DNA of 64,000 nucleotides from Eubacterium sp. (GCA_024684035.1 JAIKXQ010000077.1:59583-123582); one strand, 5' to 3'. Counted from the stretch's first letter, positions 36,327 through 45,495 are shown. Made by a program: numbers and translations. The notes: a model not told the origin generated them from the sequence alone.

Positions 36327-37544
36327 ATGACAATTATGACAACGGAAGAGAAAACATACAGCATGCAGGTGAGACTGTTCGGGAAGTTTGAGATTACGGA
36401 CGGAGAGACGCTTCTGACCAAAGACAGTATCCGCTCCGACATGGTCACAAAGCTGTTTGCTTATCTGCTCAGCCACAACCGGATGGGCTGCACGATCCAG
36501 GAACTGACGGATGTGTTCTGGCCGGAAGAGAAGAGTGAGAATCCTGCCGGAGCATTGAAGAACCTGATGTATCGTCTGCGCAAGATCCTGAACGAGTCAT
36601 GGCCGGGCGTAAATATGCTTATTACGGGAAGAGGAAGCTACCATTGGAACACGGATATTCCGGTGACCATCGATGTACATGAGATGGAGGAGTTGATTCA
36701 GCAGGCTCGTGACACAGAGGATGAATCCGACAAGGTGATGTACCTTCGACAGGCAGTGGATCTCTACAGGGGAAAAGTCCTCTCCGATTATTCAAACGAG
36801 TACTGGGTTATGTCCATGCAGGCTTACAGCCACAGCCAGTACCTTCAGGCAGTGAAGGCGCTTTGCGCACTGCTTGAGAAGCGCAGTATGTTCAGCATTA
36901 TGGAAGAGATCTGTCTGAAAGCGATCGATCAGGATCAGCTCGATGAGGATCTTCACGGCTGGCTGATGCGCGCGTACATCGGTCAGAACAAACAGGGTCT
37001 GGCACAGCAGCATTACCAGGACACAGTAAAAATTATTTATGACAATCTCGGTGTAGAACCTTCGGAAGATCTCCGAAAAATCTATGACGATGCAATGCGT
37101 CAGATGCACAGCCAGGAGGCGGATCTTGACGTGGTACAGTCCAGACTCAAAGAGAGCAACGATGAGCATGTCGGAGCTTTCATGTGCGAGTATGGTGTAT
37201 TCAAGAAGATCTACGAGCTGGAGGCGAGACGTGTCGATCGAATGGGACTGTCGATCTTCCTCTCACTGATCACGATGGATGTGGATCAGAAACCGAAGCT
37301 TCATCAGACGGAGCTTGAAGTTCAGAGCGCGGCCATGGATCAGATGCAGGGTGTTCTGCTCAACTGCCTTCGTTCCGGAGATCTTGTGACAAGATACAGC
37401 TCCAACCAGTTTCTTGTCATGCTTCAGGGTTGTAACTATGAGAATGCGAAGCGTGTAATGGGACGAGTAGACGAACACTACTCCAACATGCACCGTCATG
37501 TGCATGCGGGCATCGAATATAGTTTCAAAGAAATGGAGCTCTAA
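36327..37544 (+). CDS. SARP-type regulator with degenerate GGDEF-like C-terminus
   Basis: This 405-residue protein begins with an OmpR-type winged helix (about 12-110, VTKLFAYLLSHNRMGCTIQEL). The BTAD helical repeat domain follows (about 115-262, including DLHGWLMRAYIGQNKQGLAQ). The C-terminal third (about 300-395, SGDLVTRYSSNQFLVMLQGC) resembles a GGDEF domain in which the GGDEF signature is replaced by SSNQF, so it is unlikely to make cyclic di-GMP. BTAD/SARP proteins are activators; no target is evident beyond the genes that follow. Confidence 0.78.
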   Translation: MTIMTTEEKTYSMQVRLFGKFEITDGETLLTKDSIRSDMVTKLFAYLLSHNRMGCTIQELTDVFWPEEKSENPAGALKNLMYRLRKILNESWPGVNMLITGRGSYHWNTDIPVTIDVHEMEELIQQARDTEDESDKVMYLRQAVDLYRGKVLSDYSNEYWVMSMQAYSHSQYLQAVKALCALLEKRSMFSIMEEICLKAIDQDQLDEDLHGWLMRAYIGQNKQGLAQQHYQDTVKIIYDNLGVEPSEDLRKIYDDAMRQMHSQEADLDVVQSRLKESNDEHVGAFMCEYGVFKKIYELEARRVDRMGLSIFLSLITMDVDQKPKLHQTELEVQSAAMDQMQGVLLNCLRSGDLVTRYSSNQFLVMLQGCNYENAKRVMGRVDEHYSNMHRHVHAGIEYSFKEMEL

Positions 37545-37548
37545 ATAA

Positions 37549-37986
37549 ATGAACAGTGCAGTAATTTATCCGGGTCCCAATATGCTGCATCTGTGTATTG
37601 ACAGTTATACGCAGGACAGAAGGGAGATCGGCGGGACGATTACCGGAGTAGCAATTCCGGACACCTGTGAATTTGTATCCGTTCAGGATATGCTGGTGAA
37701 GATTGACCAGCTTCTGGACGTGGCAGGACGGCCGCAGGCCACGACACTCATGAGATCGAATTTCAAAAATGTGAAGTCGCCCGAGGAGGAACCACACTCC
37801 GCGCCCGGCATTTACCATTCGATCAACGAGATTATTATGCGCAAAGGACAGCTTGCGACATACAATATCATTTTTCATACGCGTTATCACAGTTCTCTTC
37901 AGGGAAGTGTGTACACGAATGACGGAACAAAAAAAGGTGAGTTTGCAAGTGAGCTGGAGCTTTTGCACATCCTTGAGATTATCTGA
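37549..37986 (+). CDS. Uncharacterised protein downstream of the SARP-like gene
   Basis: This 145-residue soluble protein begins MNSAVIYPGPNMLHLCIDSY and ends TKKGEFASELELLHILEII. No signal peptide, membrane segment or known motif was recognised. It starts 4 bases after the regulator stop, so the two are translated from one mRNA and probably work together. It is followed by a terminator. Confidence 0.7.
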   Translation: MNSAVIYPGPNMLHLCIDSYTQDRREIGGTITGVAIPDTCEFVSVQDMLVKIDQLLDVAGRPQATTLMRSNFKNVKSPEEEPHSAPGIYHSINEIIMRKGQLATYNIIFHTRYHSSLQGSVYTNDGTKKGEFASELELLHILEII

Positions 37987-37997
37987 TGGAAGGTTAT

Positions 37998-38031
37998 CGA
38001 GTCTGTTGCGCTGAGCGGCAGACTCGTTTTA
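37998..38031 (+). terminator. Terminator of the SARP-like operon
   Basis: CGAGTCTG/CAGACTCG with an inner GCGC-rich loop, followed by TTTT. Confidence 0.75.
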
Positions 38032-38068
38032 TCTCATAGGAAATTGCTTTGCATTCCCTATGAGACAA
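38032..38068 (+). repeat. Post-terminator repeat, first hairpin only (copy D)
   Basis: TCTCATAGG/CCTATGAGA (38032-38040/38057-38065) then CAAAA, identical in plan to copy A, but the rest of the element is missing. It ends about 40 bases before the cellulase start. Confidence 0.75.
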
Positions 38069-38106
38069 AACAAGAGATTCATAGAGAAAATGAACGGGGG
38101 AAAACT

Positions 38107-39681
38107 ATGAACAGAAAGAAATTGCTTGTTTTTGCGGAAGTGATAACCCTTGGAGCAGCGCTTGTTCTCGGGGGCTGCGGTGGAGAAAAGAAACAGACAG
38201 AGTCTGTGGTTCCGGCCGGATCGGTGGTATCCGAAGTGTCCGCCGGATCGGAAGAACTGTATACGGATACTTCCTCGGAGGAACTGGTTTCATCCTCCTC
38301 GGAACAGGAAGGCCAGATGGTCATTCTCCGGGTGACGAAGACGAATTCCTGGGCGGAGCAGAATCAGACGGCCTTTCAGTATGAACTGTTGTTCAGCAAT
38401 CAATCGGAGGCGACCTTCGGCACCTGGAAGGTGATTCTCGATACCGGAAAAGAGGTAAAAGTACAGAACAGCTGGAACTGTTCTCTGGAGGCGGATGGAA
38501 ATCTGCTTACATTTACGCCTGCGGACTATAACGCGAAGCTCGCAAAAGGAGCGGAGATGGCCGATGTCGGCATGATTCTTGTGGCCGACAGTGAACCGGA
38601 CATCGAGGGCTCTTACGTTCTCGATCCGAATACGGGGGAACTTGTACCCGCAGACGGAAGATCGTCTGTGTCGGAAGAGAAAAAGGAGAATGACAAGGAG
38701 GAAGGCGACAAGAAGGAGGAAGAAAAGAAGGAGGCTGCTGCGGAAGTGGCCGGCCCGGATACTTCCGGTACTCCTTTCGAGAATCACGGAAAGCTTTCCG
38801 TCAAGGGAACGGATCTGGTGGACGAGAGCGGAAAGAAGTATCAGCTTAGGGGTGTCAGCACCCACGGCCTGGCCTGGTTCCCGCAGTATGTGAATGCTGA
38901 CGCGTTCCGGACACTTCGCAATGACTGGGGGGCAAATCTCGTGCGTCTTGCCATGTACACCGACGAGTACGGCGGCTATTGCTCCGGAGGAAATCAGGGA
39001 GAACTCAAGGAGCTGATCGACAAGGGCGTGAATTATGCGTCAGATCTTGGTATGTATGTGATCATCGACTGGCACATCCTCTATGACAATGATCCGAATC
39101 AGCACAAAGAGGAGGCGAAGGCCTTCTTTGATGAGATGACAAAGAAATATGCCGACAGAGGGAATGTGCTCTATGAGATCTGCAACGAGCCCAATGGAGC
39201 CACCACCTGGGCGGACGTAAAGAAGTACGCGGAAGAAGTAATTCCGGTAATTCGGAAAAATGCGCCGGACGCCGTGATCATCTGCGGAACGCCCACCTGG
39301 TCTCAGGATGTGGATCAGGTAGCGGCCGATCCGATTAAAGATGGAGGAAATCTGATGTACACCCTTCATTTCTATGCGGCCACCCACAAGGAGGATCTCA
39401 GAAAGAAGATGCAGACAGCCATTGCGTCAGGAACACCGGTATTTATCTCGGAGTTCAGTATCTGCGATGCCTCCGGTAACGGAACGCTGGATTACAGCTC
39501 CGCTGAGGAGTGGAAAAACCTGATCAAAGAGTACAATCTCAGTTTTGCGGGCTGGAGTCTGTCGAACAAGGATGAGGCGTCGGCCATTGTGCGTTCGGGC
39601 TGCGACCGTCTCAGTGACTGGACAGAGGGAGAACTCTCGGACAGCGGAAACTGGCTGAAGAAACTGGTGTCCGGTCAGTAA
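38107..39681 (+). CDS. Cell-surface lipoprotein cellulase (GH5)
   Basis: ATG at 38107 gives a lipoprotein signal (lipobox LGGC, Cys24); an upstream frame opening lies inside the repeat. A Ser/Glu-rich stretch is followed by a CBM2-like domain at about 70-165 (FQYELLFSNQSEATFGTWKV) and a Lys/Glu linker (about 185-220). The GH5 catalytic domain follows, with acid/base Glu361 in NEPN and nucleophile Glu449 in FISEFS. It likely cuts beta-1,4-glucan at the cell surface. No other polysaccharide genes or transporter adjoin it. Confidence 0.85.
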   Translation: MNRKKLLVFAEVITLGAALVLGGCGGEKKQTESVVPAGSVVSEVSAGSEELYTDTSSEELVSSSSEQEGQMVILRVTKTNSWAEQNQTAFQYELLFSNQSEATFGTWKVILDTGKEVKVQNSWNCSLEADGNLLTFTPADYNAKLAKGAEMADVGMILVADSEPDIEGSYVLDPNTGELVPADGRSSVSEEKKENDKEEGDKKEEEKKEAAAEVAGPDTSGTPFENHGKLSVKGTDLVDESGKKYQLRGVSTHGLAWFPQYVNADAFRTLRNDWGANLVRLAMYTDEYGGYCSGGNQGELKELIDKGVNYASDLGMYVIIDWHILYDNDPNQHKEEAKAFFDEMTKKYADRGNVLYEICNEPNGATTWADVKKYAEEVIPVIRKNAPDAVIICGTPTWSQDVDQVAADPIKDGGNLMYTLHFYAATHKEDLRKKMQTAIASGTPVFISEFSICDASGNGTLDYSSAEEWKNLIKEYNLSFAGWSLSNKDEASAIVRSGCDRLSDWTEGELSDSGNWLKKLVSGQ

Positions 39682-39786
39682 GCAAATGCTTGCGCACGAG
39701 TAGAATCGCGTATGCTTTGGCTCTTTACGCGAATTGTGCATTTCGGATGTTGCTTATATATCTGGATTGCGTACACTTTCCTATAT

Positions 39787-39824
39787 CAAAAAAGGACTGC
39801 CGCGACTGCGGCAGTCCTTTTGCA
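39787..39824. terminator. Bidirectional terminator between cellulase and tRNA-Gly
   Basis: A 13-bp stem AAAGGACTGCCGC/GCGGCAGTCCTTT with loop GACT has A-runs on the left and T on the right, so it serves both converging genes. Confidence 0.9.
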
Positions 39825-39884
39825 AGGTTAGACAAAACACAAAAAAGAGGAATTGTATGGAAATCCAACAGGAATTCCTACAAA

Positions 39885-39955
39885 AGCAAGTGACGGGAAT
39901 CGAACCCGCCTCCCCAGCTTGGGAAGCTGGTGTTCTACCGATGAACTACACCTGC
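39885..39955 (-). tRNA. tRNA-Gly (anticodon CCC)
   Basis: On the minus strand the acceptor GCAGGTG pairs with CACTTGC and the discriminator is T. The anticodon stem CCAGC/GCTGG encloses the loop TTCCCAA, giving CCC, which reads GGG. The T-arm is GGTTCGATTCC; CCA is not encoded. It is the only minus-strand gene seen in the window. Confidence 0.95.
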
Positions 39956-39975
39956 GCATTTCGATTACTGTTTAT

Positions 39976-40004
39976 ATTATAAGAGTTCATAAGACAAAAA
40001 TCAA
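39976..40004 (-). promoter_or_regulatory. Promoter of tRNA-Gly(CCC)
   Basis: On the minus strand TTGATT (40004-39999) and TATAAT (39981-39976) are 17 bases apart. Confidence 0.75.
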
Positions 40005-40012
40005 GCCTTCGA

Positions 40013-40041
40013 TTGACTGAACAGCTGCAGTTCGTTACAAT
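40013..40041 (+). promoter_or_regulatory. Promoter of the methyltransferase gene
   Basis: TTGACT (40013-40018) and TACAAT (40036-40041), spacer 17. It is divergent from the tRNA-Gly promoter. Confidence 0.65.
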
Positions 40042-40168
40042 AGGTGGATGTTGAGAATGTCCGGGAGTGGGATATGATCACATGGATATGGAAGACAACT
40101 GGCACAGGGTACGTCTGTTGTAAGGCACAGGGTACCGGGAATTAGAAAACAGATAAGGTGAATACAGT

Positions 40169-41077
40169 ATGTGGATCGCGGATCAGTGGAAAGATTATGA
40201 AATATTGGATACATCGTCCGGGGAAAAGCTGGAGCGCTGGGGCGAATACCGGCTTGTGCGCCCGGATCCTCAGGTGATCTGGAATACGCCGAAATCGGAT
40301 AAGGGCTGGAAGAGGAAGAACGGTCATTATCACAGAAGCACCCGCGGAGGCGGAGAGTGGGAATTCTTTGACCTTCCGGAACAGTGGTCGATTGGTTACA
40401 GGGATTTGACCTTTAACCTGAAACCCTTCAGCTTCAAGCATACGGGACTGTTTCCTGAGCAGGCGGTCAACTGGGACTGGTGCCGGGAGCAGATTCAGGG
40501 AGAACTTGCCAGAAGAAAGGCGGAGAATGATCTGGATCCGGAGACCGGAAAAGTGCGTCCTGTGAAAGTATTGAATCTCTTTGCCTATACCGGCGGGGCA
40601 ACTCTCTCGGCGGCAGCAGCGGGAGCACAGGTAACTCACGTGGATGCTTCCAAAGGGATGGTCGCCTGGGCGAAAGAGAACGCCATGTCCTCCGGACTGG
40701 AGAAACATCCGATCCGCTGGCTGGTGGACGACTGCGGAAAATTTGTTGAGAGAGAAGCCAGAAGAGGGCATTTCTACGATGGAATTATTATGGATCCGCC
40801 GTCCTATGGAAGGGGACCGAAGGGTGAGATCTGGAAGATTGAGGAGAACATCTATCCCTTTATCGAGTCCTGCACGAAGATTTTTGCGGATAAGCCGCTG
40901 TTTTTCCTGGTAAATTCCTACACGACGGGACTGGCACCGTCGGTACTCACTTATATGTTGAGCACGGCTCTGAAGAAATGGAACGGAAAGGTGGAGGCAT
41001 CCGAGATCGGTCTTCCTGTCAGATCTACCGGTCTGGTTCTTCCCTGCGGTGCTACCGGACGCTGGTACAGAGATTGA
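40169..41077 (+). CDS. Class I SAM-dependent methyltransferase (rRNA type)
   Basis: This 302-residue protein has SAM-binding motif I VLNLFAYTGGATLSAAAAG, an acidic motif II (VTHVDASKGM) and the catalytic IIMDPPSYGRGPKGEIW, typical of 23S rRNA (cytosine-5 or guanine) methyltransferases of the RlmI/RlmK group. The exact base is unknown. It stands alone behind its own promoter. Confidence 0.83.
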   Translation: MWIADQWKDYEILDTSSGEKLERWGEYRLVRPDPQVIWNTPKSDKGWKRKNGHYHRSTRGGGEWEFFDLPEQWSIGYRDLTFNLKPFSFKHTGLFPEQAVNWDWCREQIQGELARRKAENDLDPETGKVRPVKVLNLFAYTGGATLSAAAAGAQVTHVDASKGMVAWAKENAMSSGLEKHPIRWLVDDCGKFVEREARRGHFYDGIIMDPPSYGRGPKGEIWKIEENIYPFIESCTKIFADKPLFFLVNSYTTGLAPSVLTYMLSTALKKWNGKVEASEIGLPVRSTGLVLPCGATGRWYRD

Positions 41078-41142
41078 GATGCATTGGATAAATCGGGAGT
41101 CGAGTTATTTTGCGAATGGTGTACTAGTTTCCCTTGCGTTTC

Positions 41143-41171
41143 TTGACACCTACCGGTCATGCGTTTAAAAT
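41143..41171 (+). promoter_or_regulatory. Promoter of the L,D-transpeptidase gene
   Basis: TTGACA (41143-41148) and TAAAAT (41166-41171), spacer 17. Confidence 0.75.
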
Positions 41172-41233
41172 AGCAAATGGATTTGAGGGGGAGTCGACCT
41201 CCCTGTGATATTGAAGAACAAGGAGTTTATGGC

Positions 41234-42679
41234 ATGAAAAGACTGTCCAGAAATCTTGTCAGTATGCTGATGCTGCTGATTCTTCTGATCCTGATTCTTG
41301 CAGGTGTCTATGCCTTCGGCATTTATCACTTCAAGACACATTTTTTCACCGGATCGAAAATCAACGGTGTGAGTATCGGCGAGATGACCGCTGATGATGC
41401 GCGCTACGCAATTCAGAATCAGATCAGACGCTATACCATTACCTGTGTAGAAAGAAATAATCTGACTGAGAAGCTCACCGGCGATCAGTTCTATATGCAG
41501 TACAAAGATGACGGCATGATCGAGACACTGTTGCAGAAACAGAACCCGTATCTCTGGGTGTTCTATCTCGGCCATGGCAAAGATTATCAGATCGATGTGG
41601 GCTACACCTATGAGAAGGAAGCAGTTGACAAGGTTCTCGACGAGATGAAAGCTTTCTCCTCGGAGTATGCGGTGGCTCCGGCAAGCGCAAGGGTCGTTGA
41701 TGACGGTGCGCAGTTTGTAGTGGCTGATTGCGATCAGGGTGCGCTGCCCAACAGAGAGAAGGTGCGCCGTGCGCTGATCAAGGCCATCGAGAACGGAGAC
41801 CGCACGGTGGATTTTGACAAAGAGGATCTCTATGAGCATCCGGCGAAGGCGGGGGATAACTCCAAGCTTCAGCAGGAGGCGGAGAATATCAACAAGGTTC
41901 TCCAGAGTAATATCACCTATGATATGGTGGACAGAAGCTTTACCATCAACGGAGACAATATCCGCAACTTTATCGAGCAGACGGATAACGGCGGCTTCAA
42001 ACTGAGCCGTGACAAGATCGCCGGCTTTGTCAAAGATATGGCGTTCCAGACGGATACTTACGGCCTGAAACACAAGTTTACAACTCACAGCGGAAGACAG
42101 ATCGTCCTCCAGGCCGGAGGAGATTACGGATGGTGTATCAACCAGGAGGAGACAACCACAGACCTGTACAATGCGATCCTCAACGGTGAGACCGGAAACA
42201 GAGAGCCGATCTACCTGTTCAAGGCGCTGAACAGATCGAGCGACGATATTGGAAATACATACGTAGAGATCTGTATTGAGAAGCAGGAGATGTGGTGTTA
42301 TAAGGATGGTGTCTGCGTTGTAGATACACCGGTAGTAACCGGTAATCACTCCAAGGGCGAGGATACTCCGTCCGGCTGCGTATGGGCGGTTGATGCGAAA
42401 GAGAGCCCTGCCACCTTCGAGGATAACGGTGGTGTTAAAGTTAAGTTCTGGCTGCCTTTCGTTGATTCCTGCGGTATTCACGATGCCAGCTGGAGATCTG
42501 CCGGAGAGTACGGCGGAACGACATGGAAGATGCGCGGATCCAACGGATGTATCAACACGCCGCTGGATGCAGCTGAGCAGATCTATGGAATTATCTCCAT
42601 CGGTTATCCGGTTATCGTATATTACTCGGAGGATCAGGTTGTAGGTACACAGCCTACACACGAGGTTGTTCCGGGATAA
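41234..42679 (+). CDS. L,D-transpeptidase with peptidoglycan-binding domains
   Basis: ATG at 41234, 8 bases after AAGGAG, gives 481 residues; a longer frame from 41177 adds nothing recognisable. A membrane anchor lies at 8-30. Next come VanW-type peptidoglycan-binding repeats (SKINGVSIGEMTADDARYAI, FTINGDNIRNFI). The YkuD domain has His416 and catalytic Cys439 in GSNGCINTP. It forms 3-3 cross-links in peptidoglycan outside the cell, a route that resists most beta-lactams. Ddl and MurF follow downstream. Confidence 0.92.
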   Translation: MKRLSRNLVSMLMLLILLILILAGVYAFGIYHFKTHFFTGSKINGVSIGEMTADDARYAIQNQIRRYTITCVERNNLTEKLTGDQFYMQYKDDGMIETLLQKQNPYLWVFYLGHGKDYQIDVGYTYEKEAVDKVLDEMKAFSSEYAVAPASARVVDDGAQFVVADCDQGALPNREKVRRALIKAIENGDRTVDFDKEDLYEHPAKAGDNSKLQQEAENINKVLQSNITYDMVDRSFTINGDNIRNFIEQTDNGGFKLSRDKIAGFVKDMAFQTDTYGLKHKFTTHSGRQIVLQAGGDYGWCINQEETTTDLYNAILNGETGNREPIYLFKALNRSSDDIGNTYVEICIEKQEMWCYKDGVCVVDTPVVTGNHSKGEDTPSGCVWAVDAKESPATFEDNGGVKVKFWLPFVDSCGIHDASWRSAGEYGGTTWKMRGSNGCINTPLDAAEQIYGIISIGYPVIVYYSEDQVVGTQPTHEVVPG

Positions 42680-42740
42680 GAGGTAAAAAAATCCGGTACA
42701 GGAATTGTGTTTGTACTTTCCTGTGTCATAGAGCAATCTG

Positions 42741-42773
42741 CGATGGAGCGGACCGGTTGGGTCCGCTCCATCG
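42741..42773 (+). terminator. Strong hairpin after the L,D-transpeptidase gene
   Basis: A 14-bp stem CGATGGAGCGGACC/GGTCCGCTCCATCG with a 5-base loop but no T tract. It may act in termination or as an mRNA 3' block. Confidence 0.5.
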
Positions 42774-42847
42774 TGCGTGCTATCGGGAGAAGCGGGCTAG
42801 CATAAGTAGAGTTATTTAAAAACCGTTATACTAGTCCGGACAACCAT

Positions 42848-42875
42848 GTGCGGGGACGGTTCTGTCGTGTCCGCG
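42848..42875 (+). repeat. REP-like GGGGACGGTTCT hairpin
   Basis: GGGGACGGTTCT (42852-42863) inside a GCGGGGAC/GTGTCCGC fold. This motif is a recurrent REP-like sequence in Clostridia, often linked with REP-associated tyrosine transposases; no transposase gene is present here. Confidence 0.45.
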
Positions 42876-42942
42876 TGAATCAAAAAATATGAAAAAGTAA
42901 AGAATACAAAGAATATAAGAAAAGAAATAAGGGGAATTCGTT

Positions 42943-43983
42943 ATGAAGATTGTAGTTCTGGCAGCTGGAACCAGCACAGAGAGAACAGTATCTATTGTTT
43001 CCGGAACAGGAATTTGCAAAGCTCTCCGGTCACTGGGACATCAGGCAATTCTGGTGGATGTTTTTGCAGGATGGGAAGATGTGGATGTGCAGACGGCTTT
43101 CGATGACGACTATGATGTCGATGAGCTTGCCGCTTATATCCGGGGATTTAATGATAAGATCCCTGAGATGAATAAGACAAGAAGAGAGTTCTTCGGACCA
43201 AAGGTTCTGGATCTCTGCCGGGAAGCGGATATCGTATTTCTTGCCCTCCACGGTTCCAATGGAGAGGACGGACGTGTACAGGCTGCCTTTGATCTTATGG
43301 GAATCCGTTACACCGGAACGGATTATATCAGCAGCGCGATCTCTATGGACAAGTCCAGAACAAAGCAGGTGTTTGACGCCAGCGGCGTTTCTACTCCTCA
43401 CGGCTGCACGGTATACAGAGGAGAGACGAGAAAGACAGCGGAAGAATTCGGATTGGAGCTTCCGGTTATTATCAAACCCTGCTGTGGCGGTTCCAGCGTA
43501 GGCGTGACAATTTGCCATACAGAGAAAGATGTAGAGGCGGGACTCGCCCTTGCGTTCTCTCTGGAACAGTCTGCGGTGATTGAGGAGTTTATTCAGGGAC
43601 GGGAGTTCACTTGCGCGGTCATTGACGGCAAGGCTTATCCGATCGTGGAGATTCACCCGAAAGAGGGCTACTACGACTTCACAAATAAGTATAAAGCCGG
43701 AGCTACCATTGAGACCTGTCCGGCGCAGATCTCGGAAGAGAAAACTGTGGAGATGCAGAATCTCGCAGTTAAAGGCGCGGCGGCTGTTGGCATGCAGGCC
43801 TACGGAAGACTGGATTTCCTGATGCGGGACGGCGATGAGAAACTGTATTGTCTAGAAGTAAATACGCTTCCGGGTATGACGCCTACCAGCCTTGTGCCCC
43901 AGGAGGCGGCTGCAGTGGGAATTGATTATGCACACCTGTGCCAGCTGATGATTGAGGTTTCTTTGAAAAAGTACAACGACTGA
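42943..43983 (+). CDS. ddl: D-alanine--D-alanine ligase
   Basis: This 346-residue ATP-grasp enzyme has LALHGSNGEDGRVQ, LPVIIKPCCGGSSVGV, the EIHPKEGYYDFTNKY omega-loop region and LEVNTLPGMT near the end. It joins two D-Ala for peptidoglycan precursors. The YDFTNKY sequence has the Tyr typical of D-Ala-D-Ala rather than D-Ala-D-Lac ligases. MurF, the next enzyme of the pathway, follows after 21 bases. Confidence 0.95.
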   Translation: MKIVVLAAGTSTERTVSIVSGTGICKALRSLGHQAILVDVFAGWEDVDVQTAFDDDYDVDELAAYIRGFNDKIPEMNKTRREFFGPKVLDLCREADIVFLALHGSNGEDGRVQAAFDLMGIRYTGTDYISSAISMDKSRTKQVFDASGVSTPHGCTVYRGETRKTAEEFGLELPVIIKPCCGGSSVGVTICHTEKDVEAGLALAFSLEQSAVIEEFIQGREFTCAVIDGKAYPIVEIHPKEGYYDFTNKYKAGATIETCPAQISEEKTVEMQNLAVKGAAAVGMQAYGRLDFLMRDGDEKLYCLEVNTLPGMTPTSLVPQEAAAVGIDYAHLCQLMIEVSLKKYND

Positions 43984-44004
43984 CGGATACGGGGGATGAT
44001 AAGG

Positions 44005-45402
44005 ATGAAGAATCTTACTCTGAGAAATATCACGGAAGTATGCGGTGGAACGTACCATGGCCCGGAGGGCTGCCTGGATACGGAGGTAACGGAGATTACG
44101 ACGGACAGCAGAAAGGTTTCTGAAGGCTGTCTGTTTGTAGCGATTAAAGGTGAGAAAGTGGATGGGCACAGATTCATCCCCGGAAGCTTTGCCGACGGGG
44201 CTCTGGCGGTTCTGGCGGAGGTCGCTCCGGCGGAGACGGACAAAGCGGTGATCCTCGTGCCTTCCACGCTGCAGGCCATCAAGGACATCGCGGAGTTTTA
44301 CCTCGCGCAGCTTCCGGCAGATCTTGTTGGAATCATCGGAAGCGTAGGAAAGACCAGTACGAAGGAAATGGTTGCCGCTGTACTTGCACAAAAATACAGA
44401 ACACTGAAAACCGAGGGCAACTTCAACAACGAAGTGGGGGTTCCGCTGACCGCATTTCGTATGCGCGAAGAAGACGAAATCGGTGTTCTTGAGATGGGAA
44501 TCAATCATTTCGGGGAAATGCACAGGCTTGCGAAAATCACACGTCCCGATACGGTTGTCTTCACAAATGTGGGAACGGCGCATCTGGAATTCCTGGGCAG
44601 CCGCGACGGGATTCTGAAGGCAAAATCGGAAGTCTTTGACTTCATGGACGAGAAGGGACACGTGATTGTCAACGGGGATGATGACAAACTATCCACCATC
44701 TCTGAGGTGCACGGGACTGCGCCGGTTCGCTTCGGAATCGGCGAGCAGGGATATTCCCACCCAAATGACGTCTGGGCAGACGGGATTATCTCCCACGGCC
44801 TGGAGGGTATATCCTGTGTGATTCACACAGAGGCAGGATCCTTTGAAGTTATGATTCCCTCACCCGGCAGACATATGATCTACAATGCGCTGGCGGGAAC
44901 GGCGGTCGGACTTGTTTACGGTCTTACTCTTGAGCAGATTCGCAGTGGAATCGAGAGCTACATGCCTCTCTCCGGACGTTTCCACATAATCAAAGGGGAT
45001 TCGTATACGGTAATTGATGACTGCTACAATGCAAACCCCGGATCCATGAAGGCCTCCATCTCCATCCTCAAAGAGGCACTGGGAAGACGCGTGGCAATTC
45101 TCGGCGATATGGGTGAGCTCGGAGAAAAAGAAAAAGCTTATCACGAAGAGGTGGGTGCATATGCGGCAGAGCAGGGAATTGATCTGATCTGTTGTGTGGG
45201 AGCGCTCAGCGAAGCGATGGCCAAAGCTGCAGCGGACTATACGGAGACCCATCCGGAAGCGCACTGCCTTGTGCGTCACTATCCGACCGTGGAAGCGCTG
45301 ATGGACGACTGCGGAGAAATTCTTGAAAAGAACGATACAATTCTTGTGAAAGCATCACATGCCATGGAATTTGGACGCATCGTTTCCGGACTGTGCGGAT
45401 AA
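44005..45402 (+). CDS. murF: UDP-MurNAc-tripeptide--D-alanyl-D-alanine ligase
   Basis: ATG at 44005 is preferred to the ATG at 43996, which would lie against its ribosome binding site. The 465-residue Mur ligase has ATP motif GSVGKTSTK at 112-120, GNFNNEVGVPLTAF, the EMGINHFGEM stretch and VIDDCYNANPGSMKAS. It adds D-Ala-D-Ala made by Ddl to the UDP-MurNAc-tripeptide in the cytoplasm. Confidence 0.95.
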   Translation: MKNLTLRNITEVCGGTYHGPEGCLDTEVTEITTDSRKVSEGCLFVAIKGEKVDGHRFIPGSFADGALAVLAEVAPAETDKAVILVPSTLQAIKDIAEFYLAQLPADLVGIIGSVGKTSTKEMVAAVLAQKYRTLKTEGNFNNEVGVPLTAFRMREEDEIGVLEMGINHFGEMHRLAKITRPDTVVFTNVGTAHLEFLGSRDGILKAKSEVFDFMDEKGHVIVNGDDDKLSTISEVHGTAPVRFGIGEQGYSHPNDVWADGIISHGLEGISCVIHTEAGSFEVMIPSPGRHMIYNALAGTAVGLVYGLTLEQIRSGIESYMPLSGRFHIIKGDSYTVIDDCYNANPGSMKASISILKEALGRRVAILGDMGELGEKEKAYHEEVGAYAAEQGIDLICCVGALSEAMAKAAADYTETHPEAHCLVRHYPTVEALMDDCGEILEKNDTILVKASHAMEFGRIVSGLCG

Positions 45403-45460
45403 GTCCCGCAAACCGTTGTGCGGCAAGGTTTGGAGGAAAAAGGAGCCGGAATTTTTCTGG

Positions 45461-45489
45461 TTGCTTTTTATACGCACGTGGTATATAAT
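45461..45489 (+). promoter_or_regulatory. Promoter of a candidate small RNA
   Basis: TTGCTT (45461-45466) and TATAAT (45484-45489), spacer exactly 17. The only downstream structure before the terminator at 45571 is non-coding. Confidence 0.7.
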
Positions 45490-45495
45490 TGTTCT

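Noticed and set aside
38044..38106. Upstream start of the cellulase gene inside repeat copy D
   Set aside because: It would place non-signal residues before a clear lipoprotein signal and has no ribosome binding site.
41165..42736. Long minus-strand ORF opposite the L,D-transpeptidase
   Set aside because: It is the antisense shadow of a gene with a clear catalytic motif; it has no family sequence.
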